Assembly (NCBI GenBank): GCA_047967505.1
Contig: CM106538.1
Strand: one strand, 5' to 3'
Source of the DNA: Dipteris shenzhenensis
Lineage: Eukaryota > Polypodiophyta > Polypodiopsida > Gleicheniales
DNA length: 64,000 bases
The notes below the pieces were generated by a model, which did no database searches, was not told the origin of the DNA, and was given only the letters and a program-made list of their open reading frames with translations. The position numbers and the translations under genes were made by a program. How positions within the stretch are numbered: the stretch's first letter is position 1; each line of letters starts with the position of its first letter. This document shows, in pieces, positions 22,398 through 31,878 of the stretch.

Positions 22398-24280
22398 CCG
22401 AAGGGTAGAGTAGGCTGGGACAAACCTTAGAAGCACACACACCTGCCTCTGCCAATGTCTTTTTTAGAGTTTCTGCAACGTCTGGACCACAAGCTGGGAA
22501 GAGCATGAAACAACAAGTGCCTCAGATTAAAGGGGGAGCAGAGGGTAGGATGATTCATTCAATACTCATCAGTAAAAAATTGATAGCGTCTCCTCAGGAA
22601 TTCAAAACTATGAGTATGATACAAATTCATTACAAGATTAGTGCTGATCTAATACTATCTGTTTGATTAATAGCCTAGCTAAAATAATAGTGCCACGTAC
22701 AAAATCGACTAAACTATGTTGAAGGATTTGCCGCACCATACAACAATTCAATTACAAGATCTACGTTATATTAGAGGAAAGGCCTGGTCATTAGCTGAAA
22801 ACCCCCTGCCCAGAGTACAGTTACTGATCACATGTGAGAATTGAATCGCCTCAAAATAGATGTCCCGCTCTCTTCACTGCCGAGACCTCCATTTTTGCGA
22901 TAACTAAAATAGTTTCATGTGGTTTAAAACAACTTGGGTACTCAAATCGTTGCCTGTTAGTTATGGCTTAATATAAGGGCCATGATCCCCACTAGGGAAC
23001 AATGCCTCAGTAGAAACTCTAGAAAGACATTGTTGGTTAAACATCTAGGACTAGTTCCCGGAGATCCACATGTTAGATTCCAGTGGCAGTTGAATTAGAC
23101 CACTTTCTGGGGGCAAATCAGGTAGTGGACGCCAGGTGGATCCCTTCATGAAAGTATCATTTCAATTTCTGGCTATTTATGGAAATCCTCTAGCTCCTAA
23201 CATCTTCCTCATCTCATGACACACACAGTCAGCACAATATTAAAGACAGAGAACTTTGAGCAGCTGAAAAGAAAGCATGCATCTTGGGCAAACCTGATCT
23301 CCATTGGTTAAGGAATCCAGTGTGATGGTTTGTCTGTCCTCTTTCTGCTCAATCCGATTTATGAAATTTATACTTTTAATTCTATAGTTCTTATATATGT
23401 CAGATTGGTGTCAGAGCTGACTACGCTTGAGCTCTCAGAAAAAATGAGAAATTCAAGTTGTATGTAGATCTCCATGGAAAGGTGGATTGACAGCCAAAAA
23501 AGGCCTAATTAACATCTACAGAGCATTCCATTGCAGATTTGTTTGTGCATAAAGTTCGGTCTGAAAGTTTTCAGTCTTGTGCATAGAAGTCCTGGCTGCT
23601 ATCTAGACAAGGAGGACATGGATATACATCCTTTGTGCCAAGTTACTAGGGAGGATGGGCTGCATTTTTTGGGGCTATCCTGTAACAAAGCCTCACGGAG
23701 AACAGATGCTGCAAGCAGGCCTCAGACAGGACGATGCCTTCTTAACAAGATTCTCTTTCAATCTATCTGGTTTAAGCTGCTACAGGGGGACAGTTCCACT
23801 GTGAAATCCGTTAGTGTCGGAATCTGACAGTTCCATCATGAATTCATTGGTAGCATATAAGGCCATCCAAACTGAGGACAGCAACCCCCTTGAGGCCCAT
23901 TCGACGATTTGCCTTTATTAATTGAACAAATTCCATTCTCAGGCGAGCTTGAAATGGGCGATGAATTGCGCGGGACTGTTCGACCAACCTTCGCCAGTAC
24001 GTCGTCGTGCAGGGTCTTTTCTGTAAAAAGGACCATGTTGAAGCCTCTGGCTAGACTCTGCCTCATCGTCGTCGCTATCGTCGCCATTGTCGTCGCTGGA
24101 GGGAGGCCTAGAAGGTCCGTAAAGGCAGAGATGTTCACCTTCCTGCAGCAAGCGCGATATCCTAAGCTGCAAGTTATGGATAGCAACTAACTCTCGGATG
24201 ACAAGATCGACGCTTTGGATTGCTGGACATTCGAAGAGAAATTGCCTCTCTTCACTCTGCTTCACATGAATAAGCACCAT
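3549..24280 (-). CDS. CFAP298: CFAP298 (C21orf59/Kurly) homologue, seven exons
   Basis: The encoded protein is a cytosolic factor needed to assemble axonemal dynein and for motile cilia; in plants this would serve sperm flagella (family knowledge). Exons on the minus strand are 23989-24280, 22439-22493, 21112-21305, 20818-20924, 20670-20720, 20461-20526 and 3549-3653. Every junction is GT-AG and all phases agree, giving 870 nt, that is 289 residues plus stop; human CFAP298 has about 290. Conserved blocks in order are [78 protein letters not shown] and [17 protein letters not shown]. An ATG nine bases upstream is in frame, but family alignment favours the start at 24280. The last intron is 16.8 kb and filled with retroelements. 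No frameshift or internal stop is visible. Confidence 0.95.
3681..3701. repeat. (CT)n microsatellite
   Basis: About ten CT units on the plus strand, seen directly. It lies inside CFAP298 intron 6, close to the exon 7 acceptor. Confidence 0.95.
3770..4473 (-). pseudogene. Decayed Ty3/Gypsy reverse transcriptase fragment
   Basis: Minus-strand translation across several frames gives recognisable Gypsy RT pieces: an LFEIDLK block, [14 protein letters not shown] (the [12 protein letters not shown] block), [10 protein letters not shown] (catalytic F/Y-x-DD) and HEHHLRQVL, then weak RNase H similarity toward 3800. Many stops and frameshifts break it, so it is an old insertion. It ends abruptly at 4473, where the LTR of a younger Gypsy begins. 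I did not find its missing portion on the other side of that younger element. Confidence 0.75.
4474..4944 (-). repeat. Gypsy 3' LTR (471 bp)
   Basis: On the plus strand it runs from TGTAACACCG to GAGCGTAACA, so it has TG..CA ends on the element strand. A purine-rich tract lies immediately inside it (4945-4958 on the opposite strand), followed by the stop codon of the integrase ORF. This is the normal order of a 3' LTR for a minus-strand element. No second copy of this LTR was seen in the window. Confidence 0.8.
4957..7284 (-). pseudogene. Gypsy pol 3' half: RT, RNase H, integrase, chromodomain
   Basis: Reading leftward, the RT fragment begins [15 protein letters not shown] and has the catalytic [10 protein letters not shown]. 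RNase H follows with LFLETDASG and ends around [12 protein letters not shown]. The integrase has the zinc module ([14 protein letters not shown]), catalytic core pieces MDFIVGLP and SDRDVRF, and [11 protein letters not shown]. The C-terminal chromodomain reads near ILDRG..VAWHGQP..ATWE and ends at 4957. Breaks are a single-base insertion near 5840 (HGF-A-stop against the expected HGLPRS) and a frame change near 6583-6643. Otherwise the frames are long, so decay is moderate. Confidence 0.85.
7287..9553 (+). pseudogene. Gypsy gag-protease-RT 5' part, inverted
   Basis: A long uninterrupted frame encodes a retrotransposon gag (capsid-like helices), a CCHC-type knuckle ([13 protein letters not shown], near 8300-8340), a retropepsin-like segment with [12 protein letters not shown] (near 8615-8650), and the N-terminal RT palm ([20 protein letters not shown], then [15 protein letters not shown]). 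It stops one codon after FGH, at 9553. The open frame extends upstream to 7235, but those residues come from antisense RT sequence and are not gag. The true gag start is absent. Orientation is opposite to the rest of the same element. Confidence 0.85.
9554..11831 (+). pseudogene. Decayed Copia pol (integrase end, RT, RNase H)
   Basis: The plus-strand Copia remnant begins inside integrase ([12 protein letters not shown] at about 9590, then [15 protein letters not shown] and [20 protein letters not shown] to 9840). RT follows at about 10390-11060 with [27 protein letters not shown] and the catalytic YVDDLFITG. RNase H (11195-11830) includes [24 protein letters not shown]. Many frameshifts and stops are present. 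Gag, protease and the 5' LTR are missing, cut off at the junction with the inverted Gypsy segment. Confidence 0.88.
11832..13295 (+). repeat. Polypurine tract and 3' LTR of the decayed Copia (end undefined)
   Basis: Just after the RNase H frame there is a purine tract (AAGAGGGGG, about 11832-11840) and then TGTTAGAGATG, a typical 3' LTR start. Sequence of LTR character continues to 13295, including a TATAAAA near 12889 and a run of 14 C at 12996-13009. Copia-1 is inserted at 13295, so the LTR may continue beyond 19772. I could not locate its terminal CA. Confidence 0.55.
13296..13648 (-). repeat. Copia-1 3' LTR
   Basis: On the plus strand it starts TGTGAAGATAGTGGG and ends GATATCTCAACA, giving TGT..ACA termini. 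It is the partner of 19415-19767. The end of the pol frame reads into it (stop at 13609). Confidence 0.95.
13649..13660 (-). promoter_or_regulatory. Copia-1 polypurine tract
   Basis: Plus strand CTCCCCCTCGAG, which is CTCGAGGGGGAG on the element strand, directly abuts the 3' LTR. It primes plus-strand cDNA synthesis in this family. Confidence 0.85.
16141..17100 (-). mobile_element. 5'-truncated LINE inserted in Copia-1 integrase
   Basis: A 13-bp duplication CAACCATAGCTTT flanks the insert (16141-16153 and 17088-17100). A T-run at 16151-16161, read as poly(A) on the minus strand, marks the 3' end. The body is about 0.93 kb and only the 3' end of the LINE is present, the usual result of target-primed reverse transcription. 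The host Copia frame resumes on either side. Confidence 0.93.
16284..17087 (-). pseudogene. LINE ORF2 C-terminus with zf-RVT-like domain
   Basis: The frame contains a region typical of the plant LINE ORF2 C-terminus. A W-x5-P-x-K-x2[13 protein letters not shown] stretch is followed by a zinc-binding pattern [19 protein letters not shown] and then VWRWTF. This matches the zf-RVT module downstream of the reverse transcriptase. The endonuclease and RT parts are absent through 5' truncation. It ends at [14 protein letters not shown] near 16284. The frame crosses from Copia sequence at its right edge, which is coincidental. Confidence 0.85.
19403..19414 (-). promoter_or_regulatory. Copia-1 primer binding site (tRNA-iMet)
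   Basis: Element strand TGGTATCAGAGC, complementary to the 3' end of initiator methionine tRNA, lies immediately inside the 5' LTR. Confidence 0.93.
19415..19767 (-). repeat. Copia-1 5' LTR
   Basis: 353 bp, the same length as its partner at 13296-13648 and nearly identical. It is followed by the CCTAT target duplication. Confidence 0.95.
20461..21305 (-). CDS. CFAP298: CFAP298 exons 3-6
   Basis: Four closely spaced exons are separated by introns of 187, 97 and 143 bp. Exon 3 (21112-21305) carries the signature [17 protein letters not shown]. Exon 4 (20818-20924) carries [14 protein letters not shown] and [12 protein letters not shown]. Exon 5 (20670-20720) encodes [17 protein letters not shown]. 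Exon 6 (20461-20526) encodes the [11 protein letters not shown] helix. The start of exon 3 is the least certain boundary, because two nearby AGs share the same phase. Exon 6 ends in phase 0 at AAG|GTACAG, and exon 7 resumes in phase 0. Confidence 0.92.
22357..22395. repeat. (TG)n(AG)n microsatellite
   Basis: A short TG run followed by about fourteen GA units, seen directly in CFAP298 intron 2. Confidence 0.95.
22439..22493 (-). CDS. CFAP298: CFAP298 exon 2
   Basis: This 55-nt exon encodes roughly [18 protein letters not shown], matching the helical segment that precedes the conserved 'S-K' stretch in CFAP298. The acceptor is CTTCCCAG. The donor lies in a GTGTGTG run, so its exact position could move by 2 or 4 bases. 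I chose the one that keeps phase with exon 3. Confidence 0.85.
23989..24280 (-). CDS. CFAP298: CFAP298 exon 1 (N-terminus)
   Basis: It encodes residues 1-97, starting [19 protein letters not shown] and ending in RRTGE plus one base. An acidic Asp/Ser stretch ([17 protein letters not shown]) lies in the middle. The donor reads GAAG|GTTGGT. The reading frame runs on past the donor into sequence with no family resemblance, which supports splicing here. The exon 2 junction completes an Ala codon. Confidence 0.92.
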
Positions 24281-24990
24281 CTCTCTCACTGTAGAAGCTA
24301 GCTATTCACAAAAACATTTCCAAATTTTGCTCGGTAGCTCACAACGGCCATCAACTGAATTCCCCCCCTCTTCACACCAACACATGACGTCATCCCATGT
24401 GTCAATCCCAATTGGAGCCCGAGTGCACCCGCACGAGCCAAGTGGAGCTTGGTGAGCTCCTCTCGCATTGCCAATCCTCTCTCCCCCATGATTGATAGGT
24501 GACCGACTAGGTCACTTCAATGACCCACTCGAGGGCTCGGAGCTGGGTGAGTGGACCTGGGTGAGAGGGCCTTCCCATGCAAGTGGAGCTGAGTGAGAGA
24601 GCCTCTCGAGCAAGGACACCCCCACCAGTGGCGGTGAGCTTGCAGCTCCCACGCCAGCGCCAACGCCAGTGCTAGGGCTTCTAAATCTCAACACTCCAGT
24701 GTTGTGCCATCGGCTCTATTTGAAGCATTGCTACGCTAGCATTCCAATGGTCCACAGAGTCAATCTTCTTTTTGGTTGGCTCAAACAACCTGCAAAATCC
24801 CTGTCAGGCACTCATTACTCACAAGCTGGAATAACAAAAGCCTTCATGGGGATCTCACTTCTAGAGTTCTAGCGTTGGCAAGAGCGCGGGGAGCTGCTCT
24901 AAGCTCCTTTGGCATTGCCCATTCTTTCTTCTCCATGATTGATAGGCAATCGCGAGGTCCCTAGCAACTCTAACTCCGCTCTATAAAGCG
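24281..24990. other. Upstream region of CFAP298
   Basis: This should contain the CFAP298 promoter and 5' UTR. I could not pick a confident TATA box. Two diverged copies of a segment ending CATGATTGATAGG occur near 24430-24500 and 24880-24950, so at least part of it is duplicated repeat DNA. Confidence 0.35.
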
Positions 24991-24999
24991 TCACCAACA

Positions 25000-25681
25000 G
25001 ATTTGAAGCTTTTGGACCCCCTTGGGAGCATGTAGACCTTCAAAGCAAACTGAGGCCTTTCTACAATAAGGGCACATTTTCAAAAATTCATTATAGCGCC
25101 TTTCTCTACATACCTTTACATAAGTAGGGGTGTCAAAATTGGCCTTCAAAGAAATCACGGGGTTACTACAAGACAAGGACTCTTGCATGCTACTCATAAC
25201 ACGCTCCATACTAAAGAGGTGAGTGCCACCATATCCATGCTCTTATATGCATGCACTCTTCCACCAAGGTAATGATTGTATTGTGATCTTCCACCACGCC
25301 CTCTATATGTGGCATTATGCTTGGCATAACAATCTCTTTCAAGGTGCCCGTATTTTCCACAAAAGTGATAATTTCTAGCTTGTGGAGTGTCTCTCAAGAT
25401 TCCTCTACCATGGGGTGTGGCTCTCCCCCTTCCTCTTGGCATGAAACCACGTCCTCTTTGAGCAAACTCATTTTTGTCCATGTGCTTTGAGGGGCATATG
25501 AGGCTCTTCCACGGCCTCTTGGGGGTCCACTTCTTCCTCTAAAATCACCTCTTCCACCCCGATGATAGAGCAAATTGTCTCTTCCCCTACTTGTGGAGGC
25601 TTTGAGCCCAAGCTTCAGGTAGCAACATGGGGAAGGCATGGGAGAGGCATGGCAGCAAGATGGGTAAACAGGAAGATTCAC
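25000..25681 (-). pseudogene. Copia gag C-terminal relic
   Basis: Two overlapping minus-strand frames hold an Arg/Gly-rich tract (repeated RGRG) and a zinc-knuckle remnant reading HFCGKYGHLERDC. The first Cys of the C-x2-C pair is replaced by Tyr (NYHFCGK), so the knuckle is broken. This matches the nucleocapsid end of a plant Copia gag. No intact protease follows, and the relic is frame-disrupted. Confidence 0.65.
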
Positions 25682-26963
25682 ATAAGTTTTAATGCCAAAG
25701 GGAAAATGTTGAGTTTTAATGATGGGAACTTCCCAACATAAGTGTTGAGAGTTGCTTTTAAGTCTTCAGGCTACATGTCAACAAGGCAGATGACATGGAA
25801 CCTTGGGCCAAATTATTTCAAGAACCTCCATTTGTGGACTTAAGAGCACGCACTCACATATGCCCTAGCACTCAAATTATTGGTAAGTCCTTTAATATCC
25901 ACCCGATCATGGACAATGTGTCAAATTTATTACAATGTGAAACATTTTAAGGCTTTTGGTTAGGTCACTCCAAATGTGGGATGAATTTCTCCCTAAAAGG
26001 TGAAGATAGTAAGTAGAGTTTTTGCAATTGACTATGGTCTTAGGAGGAAGCAAAAGGAAGCAAGAGAATGGAGAAACTAGCTAGTTGTCATTTTCATACC
26101 CCCCTAATGCCTCTCACCAATCCCTCCATTAGTATGCTCCTCTATACATTCCATTCACCCATTCTAAGGCCCTTAATCTCAACAAATTATTCTATACATA
26201 TAACTTAACCTAAGGAGAAAAGTAATTGAAAAGGCTTTTATTTTTCCAATAGAGAAATTCAATTGATTTCTTATGTGAAGATGGAGTACCCCAATAAAGT
26301 ATGTTAAAGGGATAGCTTCAAAAGTTGGAGTATCCCAATAAAGCTAATGTTAAATGGATAGCTTCAAAAGTTCATGCATAAAAAGTTCATGCAAAGGGGG
26401 GGACATCCACTTTGCACTCTCAAGCCTTACCACTAGGCGAAATGAAGACGATGGGAAAGAAGCACCATACAGGTATGATTAGAGGGGAGTAGGCCCCTCC
26501 CCTCCTAAAACAGAGGGACTTCCTCATTAATCACGCTCCTCTTTATCCCTCCCTATGCCCCTGCCTTGCTTATTTTTGCACTAATCAATACATAGATTTT
26601 GAAATCTTTCAATTGGCGGGACCGATTTTGGAAGAGGGATATCATGTATAGAATGTGTGAAAGGGACACACAAGACTAGACACAAGTGGAACTTTGTATT
26701 GCAAAGGTAAGGTTTCAAATCGCTTGTTGAGGTGCCAACAACGCCATGTGGCATGCCATTTTTCTTATTGACACATTTGTCCATAAGCTTAATTGATATC
26801 AAAATTCAAAATGACCATTGGCTAGTCCAACATTGAGACTTGACAATACATAAAATGTAAGGATTAATTCTTACTCTCCACAATACTAAATTTTGTATCT
26901 TGCAATCACAACATGGTCCTACAACACTCAAACTTCCTACCATTTAGTGGCCTAGTGAAGATA

Positions 26964-27360
26964 TCATCTACTTGATAATTTGTAGTTTAAAAGATGAGAT
27001 CTACTTCTGTGTGATGCAACCTTTTCTTGTAAAAATTCAATGTGCTTTGTCTTTGCATGAAACACATGATGATAATTTGCATACCATAGACAAATTTCAT
27101 GAAACACATGAAACACATGATGATAATTTGCATACCATAGACAAATTTCATTATCACAAATATTATTTGGTATGCCAACCTCTTTGAGAAGAACAAACAT
27201 GGCATACAAAATATCCATCCTACTAGCAACAATTTCACAATAAAGGATCCACTAAACCCCAGTGAAGCAATGCAGATAGGGAAGTTTCCACAACGGCACA
27301 AAAGGAATGATCTTAGCCAAAACCCTCCAACAACCATGACCTTTGCACAATCCAAGGGAT
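26964..27360 (-). pseudogene. Copia RNase H relic with internal duplication
   Basis: A minus-strand frame contains the sequence EVGIPNNICDNEICLWYANY and then VFHAKTKHIEF, matching the Copia RNase H C-terminus ([16 protein letters not shown]). About 54 bp are tandemly duplicated (about 27060-27170), repeating EICLWYANYHHVFH. On the minus strand the unit lies upstream of the gag relic at 25000-25681, so the two may be separate elements or remnants around a lost LTR. Confidence 0.7.
27059..27170. repeat. Tandem duplication in Copia relic
   Basis: The segment ATGATAATTTGCATACCATA with flanks occurs twice in direct order, with a short ACACATGAA repeat between. Seen directly. Confidence 0.9.
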
Positions 27361-27639
27361 TGAATTGAGAACTAGAAGGGGGGTATGTTAACTGATCTGG
27401 TTAAGAATATGCCACCGCTGGCTGGTAATGTCATTTGAGGGATGATGGCAACTCTGTAGAGCTAGGATTGTGCCTTGGAGCCAAGTGGACCCAAGATTAC
27501 ATAAAGAATGAAGCAAGAGAGTGGTATAAATATAATAGCATTGGCCCTTCCTTCAAAAGGTGGCATGTTTTAAAGGCCAAATGGTTGACTTGGGTCTTCG
27601 ATCATTTTATGCAAGTTTGAGGAATACAAGCTCCCTCTT

Positions 27640-28230
27640 CTTTTAAGAGTGTTGTTTATGTTCTTCTTGTCCTTGCCTTTGTGAAGGCCTCTCATCCCCC
27701 TTCCCCTCTCGTGCTTCTTGCCCTCCAACCCCTTCCCCTCTTATTCCCCCCTCTCCCTCTTCCATCTCCCCTGTCCCCTCGCCCCTCCCTTCTCTTCTCA
27801 TGAGGATTCACATTGGAACAACTCCAGGAGCCATTTGCATGACACTCTTGGACCGTACATGTTTGCATTGCTCCCACAAGGAGCAGTAAGGAGTAGGAGG
27901 CTCCATCAGCATTCCTTCAAGATCTCCATGACATGTGAGTCATTGCCAGACTATACACCTCCTCCACCATTTGTATTTAATTATAGCCACTGAATCCATC
28001 TAGGACATTATACATTTCATGACCCCCAACATCATCTAACAAACTGGCAGGAGAAAAGGATTTGTGATTTCACAGTTTTGGTAATCCACACAAATCCAAA
28101 GCATACCATTCCTTTTTGGGATGATGACAATGGGAGACAGCTAGATTACCTTATCAGTCAGGTAAATGAACGCCACCCGATAACATGGTTATATTACCAA
28201 TTTGGCATCCTTCTTCAAGTTAATACACCA
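27640..28230. other. Non-coding, partly pyrimidine-rich
   Basis: A C/T-rich stretch at 27690-27800 gives a spurious low-complexity frame. I see no gene. Confidence 0.4.
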
Positions 28231-28234
28231 TGAA

Positions 28235-28457
28235 GGAGACATAAAATATGCAATGCTCAATCTATTATAATGCGTACTTGAACAATACAAAGGTAAGCTT
28301 CTTATATAGAGAGAGCCTTTAGAATAGTCAAACCATGTGGGATCCTCTCATCCACATCTCTCCTTGTAGATATCCTCAATCCACATCTCCACATCATGTA
28401 GTCCACATCTTAGGGTGGCTACTTTAATCTATGTGCTCATGGCACCATATCTCGGCA
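28235..28457 (-). repeat. LTR-like repeat B, relic copy
   Basis: Read on the minus strand, it starts GCCGAGATATGGTGCCATG and matches the plus-strand copy at 38955-39250. Shared blocks include GTAGCCACCCTA, GATGTGGACTACATGATGTG and a TATA-box-like CTCTCTATATAAG. The copy lacks about 30 bp near its start. Confidence 0.75.
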
Positions 28458-29530
28458 GGGATATGAGATGGGATGGTGGAGGGGAGATGGGCAATCAAAT
28501 AGGCAGATGGAAGTGGATATAAGATGGAGGGGGAAGGCATGGAGGGGATAAGAGATGGGTTGGATGGCGGGGAGATGGGGATACATACGGGGGGGTATGG
28601 ATGAATTAGGGTGGATAGATAGATGAGGAGATGGAAAGAGAATTGAATTTAATGAAAGGAAAAAGGATAAGATGGAAGGGATATGTGTGAGGGAGGAGGA
28701 GAGGGAAAAAGCTAGAAATAGAGTTCAAAAGGGGATATATATGGGTTATGGAGCTAATATAGGAGTTGAGAGATGAATTTAGAGATACAGATAAGGGAAT
28801 ATGGAGGGGATATGAGATGGGATGGATGGAGGCGAGATGGGGAAGCAAATAGAGGGGATATGAGATGGGATGGATGGAGGAGACCTGGGGTGCCAACTCA
28901 CTATGTAATATGTTACTACCCTTGTCCAAAATCTTGGGTATGGGGGACAACGTCCATATATAATATGCATGGATTTCCTAAAAACATTTCAAATATGCAA
29001 TGGAAAAATATGAAAATCCCATGTCCCCCCTCCCACAAAATATAAGATATATATCTTTAAAAATATGCAAGATTTTAAGATTTGTACATATTTTTCATAA
29101 CATGTGAGGCCCAAGGGGGGGGTCTTTTGGATGAGGGGGGGAGGGGGTAAAACAAAAAATACAATAAAATATGAAAGCCCATCTCCTTTCAAATTAATGT
29201 AGCTTTTTCATGTGTTACCTAAATTTCAAGATGTAAGGACATATTTAAAGCTCTTTTAGTGTAGAACACAACCATGCTAATTTGAATAATTTATACTCAT
29301 GGGATATTGTTAAATTCATCTCATACTTAAGATTTTGATAGGTAATCTTACTAAAGGGAGTTGGCGCCCCAGGGGATGGGAGAACCTAATGGTGGGGATA
29401 TATACGAGGGGATATAAGGATGAATCAGGGTGGATAGATAGATGAGGAGATGGAAAGAGCACTAAATTCAAAGAAGGTAAAAGGAAGATATGAGATGGAA
29501 GGGATATGTGTGAGGAAGAAGGAGATCCAT
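28440..29530. repeat. GGATG/GATATG-rich minisatellite region with large duplication
   Basis: Imperfect repeats of GGGATATGAGATGGGATGGA with spacers occur at about 28455, 28807 and 28857. A longer block at 28590-28700 (containing GGTGGATAGATAGATGAGG) recurs diverged at 29385-29520. Open frames here are translations of the repeat. No gene is seen. Confidence 0.75.
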
Positions 29531-31080
29531 AGATAGGAACTCGTATATGCTATTATTAAATATTGAAAGAAAAATCCATAGCTAGCATTTGAAGACAATG
29601 ACGGATGCAGTATGTGTTATTCTTCTTGGATAAAATATTCAATCATGCATGGCATTCCATTCTCAAAGATGTAGATTCTTTGTGATTGAGAGACTATGAT
29701 CTACTTATTATATTTAATTTTCTATACGTATTACGTTTGTTGCATGGGAGATGCATGTTTATACAAATCCCATAGAAATCAATGTTTATTCTTACATGTA
29801 GGCACCATTGCTATAGTAGTGCCACTTCCCTACTTAAGGATAAGGAATTTGACTTGCTTATCTCATGAAATCTTGTACCTTGTGTCATGATGCATATGTG
29901 TGTACAAAAGCAACACAGTGAAGATTTTGGGTGCTAAGAATGTAGAATAGACTAAAAGATTATGTTGACGGAGACATTTCAAAAGGTAGGATGAAAGATC
30001 CTATGATGATTTTAAAACTTGGTTTACAACCTCTCAAATTGATCTACACGCTCAAGTAGTCAACATTAGTCTTCGAGGCCTGAGGTGTCACCATTAATTC
30101 TGAGTACAAGCTTGCGAAGGGCTGTATGTTGAGATGGTGGGCTAAAGATTAGTTTTTACCTTGCAAAAGGCCCTGGACCTAGAGATACGAGAGATGCCCG
30201 AGGGAAGCATTTCCCAAAAATCAAGTGGCGAGCGTTTTCCAAAAATCAAGAGGCAATAAGTGGCGAGCAGAGTGCCTCCCTCATGCATTGCTATAACGTC
30301 ATGAAATGATGCCATGCCTCTTCTCCCACATAAGCCATCTCTAGTTATGCCATGTGTCCTCTCCCACTACCATATGTATGTTGGAGTAGCATGGTGACAA
30401 GATAGAGGCAACAAGATGAACAATGAAGCTTGTTTATTCATTGAGAGAGTGTCATTATATAGACACTGGGTACATCCATAGATAATATCATATGTGAGCA
30501 TCTAGATCCCACAATCCATGAATCTTTCAATCAGACACCATACTCCTAGATTCACTCATTCACACCTACTAACTGACACATCATCATCATCTTAGATTCA
30601 GGCACACTACACACACATGTTCATGTGTTCACACACTCAATTACATGATCACTCACAACCATAGACCTTGCTATGATCCATTACATCAAATTTGTCCTTC
30701 AATGTAGTGTGTTAGCACATGGTGGGGTGGAAATTTGTATGTTAGCACATGGTGGTATTTGAAGTCCTTAGGGAATTTCTATTAGGGATTTTTTTGTAGA
30801 AATTCTAACCCTCTGCATTTGGAGGATGTCGAGGCTCAGCGGGAGGCTAATCTTCCAGCATACAGATCAGCTTTTCGTGATAGATCAACATACAAATCAG
30901 CATGCTGATCAGCATACAAATCAGCATATAGATCAGCTCCCAAAGTTGTGGATGTTGATATTCCTCAAAATCAGAGCGAAAGCTTGTGGATGTTGACTTC
31001 CCAAAGCTCTTGGATGGGATATTCACATCAAAACCAGAGCCTCCTATCGGATGGTCCACATGGTCTTCCAGTCGACCTTT
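29531..31080. other. Non-coding, AT-rich with short repeats
   Basis: No gene recognised. At about 30880-30945 a short unit containing GATCAGCATACAAATCAGC is repeated. The segment 30361-30720 is rich in CACACA/ATCATC and could be an old LTR, but I found no partner. Confidence 0.4.
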
Positions 31081-31082
31081 TT

Positions 31083-31181
31083 CCAGCCTAGGCCATCATC
31101 AGTTGGACGAATGCCTTGACCTTTTGCCAGCCTAGGCCATCATTAGTTGGACGAATGCCTTGACCTTTTGCCAGCCTAGAC
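31083..31181. repeat. 44-bp tandem repeat, two full units plus partial
   Basis: The unit begins CCAGCCTAGGCCATCATCAG and ends GCCTTGACCTTTTG. It occurs twice in full, then as CCAGCCTAGACC. Confidence 0.9.
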
Positions 31182-31410
31182 CTTGTTTCCTATTCAACGT
31201 GACGCTTAATGTGACTTCAATTGGACGAAGACCATCATCGGTTTCTCCCACTGCAATAAACAAAGGACCTTGGTTCGTCGACCAGGCTTGCTTTGATCGT
31301 ATCGTTCCGCTACAAAATATGCAAATGTAGGCTTCTCATCCGTCTTGCCTCTCTTGCCCTCCTTCAAAACCAGCTCCATTCTCACACAGCAACCACTCAC
31401 GAAGCGTTTC

Positions 31411-31803
31411 ATGGCAACTACCTGTTTCCCTCTTCTTATCCTGATTATCCTCCTTGCCAGCATGCTTCTGGATACTGTCGCAGGCCAGGCTTGCACCCCA
31501 GTCCCTCCGGGTTCTAGCAGCACGCCTCTGCAGGGAGCTATAAGCGTCATCAAAGGTGGAGTTTATTATCAACTCTTCGAATCCTGGGTAGCTCCATCGG
31601 TTGGCCTTGACATCGTCACCTACACAACCACTTCCATAGTGGCATTCACGGCAGCAAATATTATTATAGGTTGGACCACCTTCTATGTACTGAAGCTTGC
31701 GATCGAGCATGTCTGTCTCGCTGGTGTAATTGCTAGAACCAAATTAACACTTCGCAACACGGTCCAAAGCATCTTAGAATGGGCAGAACTTCATAGTCTA
31801 TAA
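31411..31803 (+). CDS. Putative secreted or membrane protein exon, unrecognised
   Basis: The ATG at 31411 opens a frame starting MATTCFPLLILIILLASMLL and continuing DTVAGQACTP. This looks like a signal peptide with cleavage near Ala-Gly-Gln. A second hydrophobic stretch lies around residues 80-110. As an unspliced frame it ends at 31801. In-phase GT sites at about 31671 and 31721 would allow joining to the exon-like segment that starts at 31879. An upstream in-frame ATG at 31345 would add 22 residues ahead of the signal. I do not recognise the family. Confidence 0.4.
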   Translation: MATTCFPLLILIILLASMLLDTVAGQACTPVPPGSSSTPLQGAISVIKGGVYYQLFESWVAPSVGLDIVTYTTTSIVAFTAANIIIGWTTFYVLKLAIEHVCLAGVIARTKLTLRNTVQSILEWAELHSL

Positions 31804-31878
31804 GTAGACGAGACCACAAACAGTTGTGTCTTACCTACCTCTGTTACTCTGTTGCCATTGCTGCATGCAGGGATCCTA

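Noticed and set aside
23531-23827. Plus-strand 98-codon frame in CFAP298 intron 1
   Set aside because: No motif, antisense to the gene's intron, and composition like the surrounding non-coding DNA.
27435-27620. Frame with gag-like EWYKYNSIGPSFKRWHVLKA
   Set aside because: A faint resemblance to Gypsy gag (WY...F..W..LK) but too short and isolated to support.
28606-28950. Minus-strand frame rich in Ile/Ser/Pro
   Set aside because: Product of the GGATATGAGATGG tandem repeats, not a gene.
30361-30720. Possible LTR beginning TGTTGGAG
   Set aside because: No partner LTR, PBS, PPT or duplication was found, so I left it unassigned.
30880-31181. CRISPR-like regularly spaced repeats
   Set aside because: The repeats are directly adjoining or irregular tandem units with no unique spacers, and the genome is eukaryotic.
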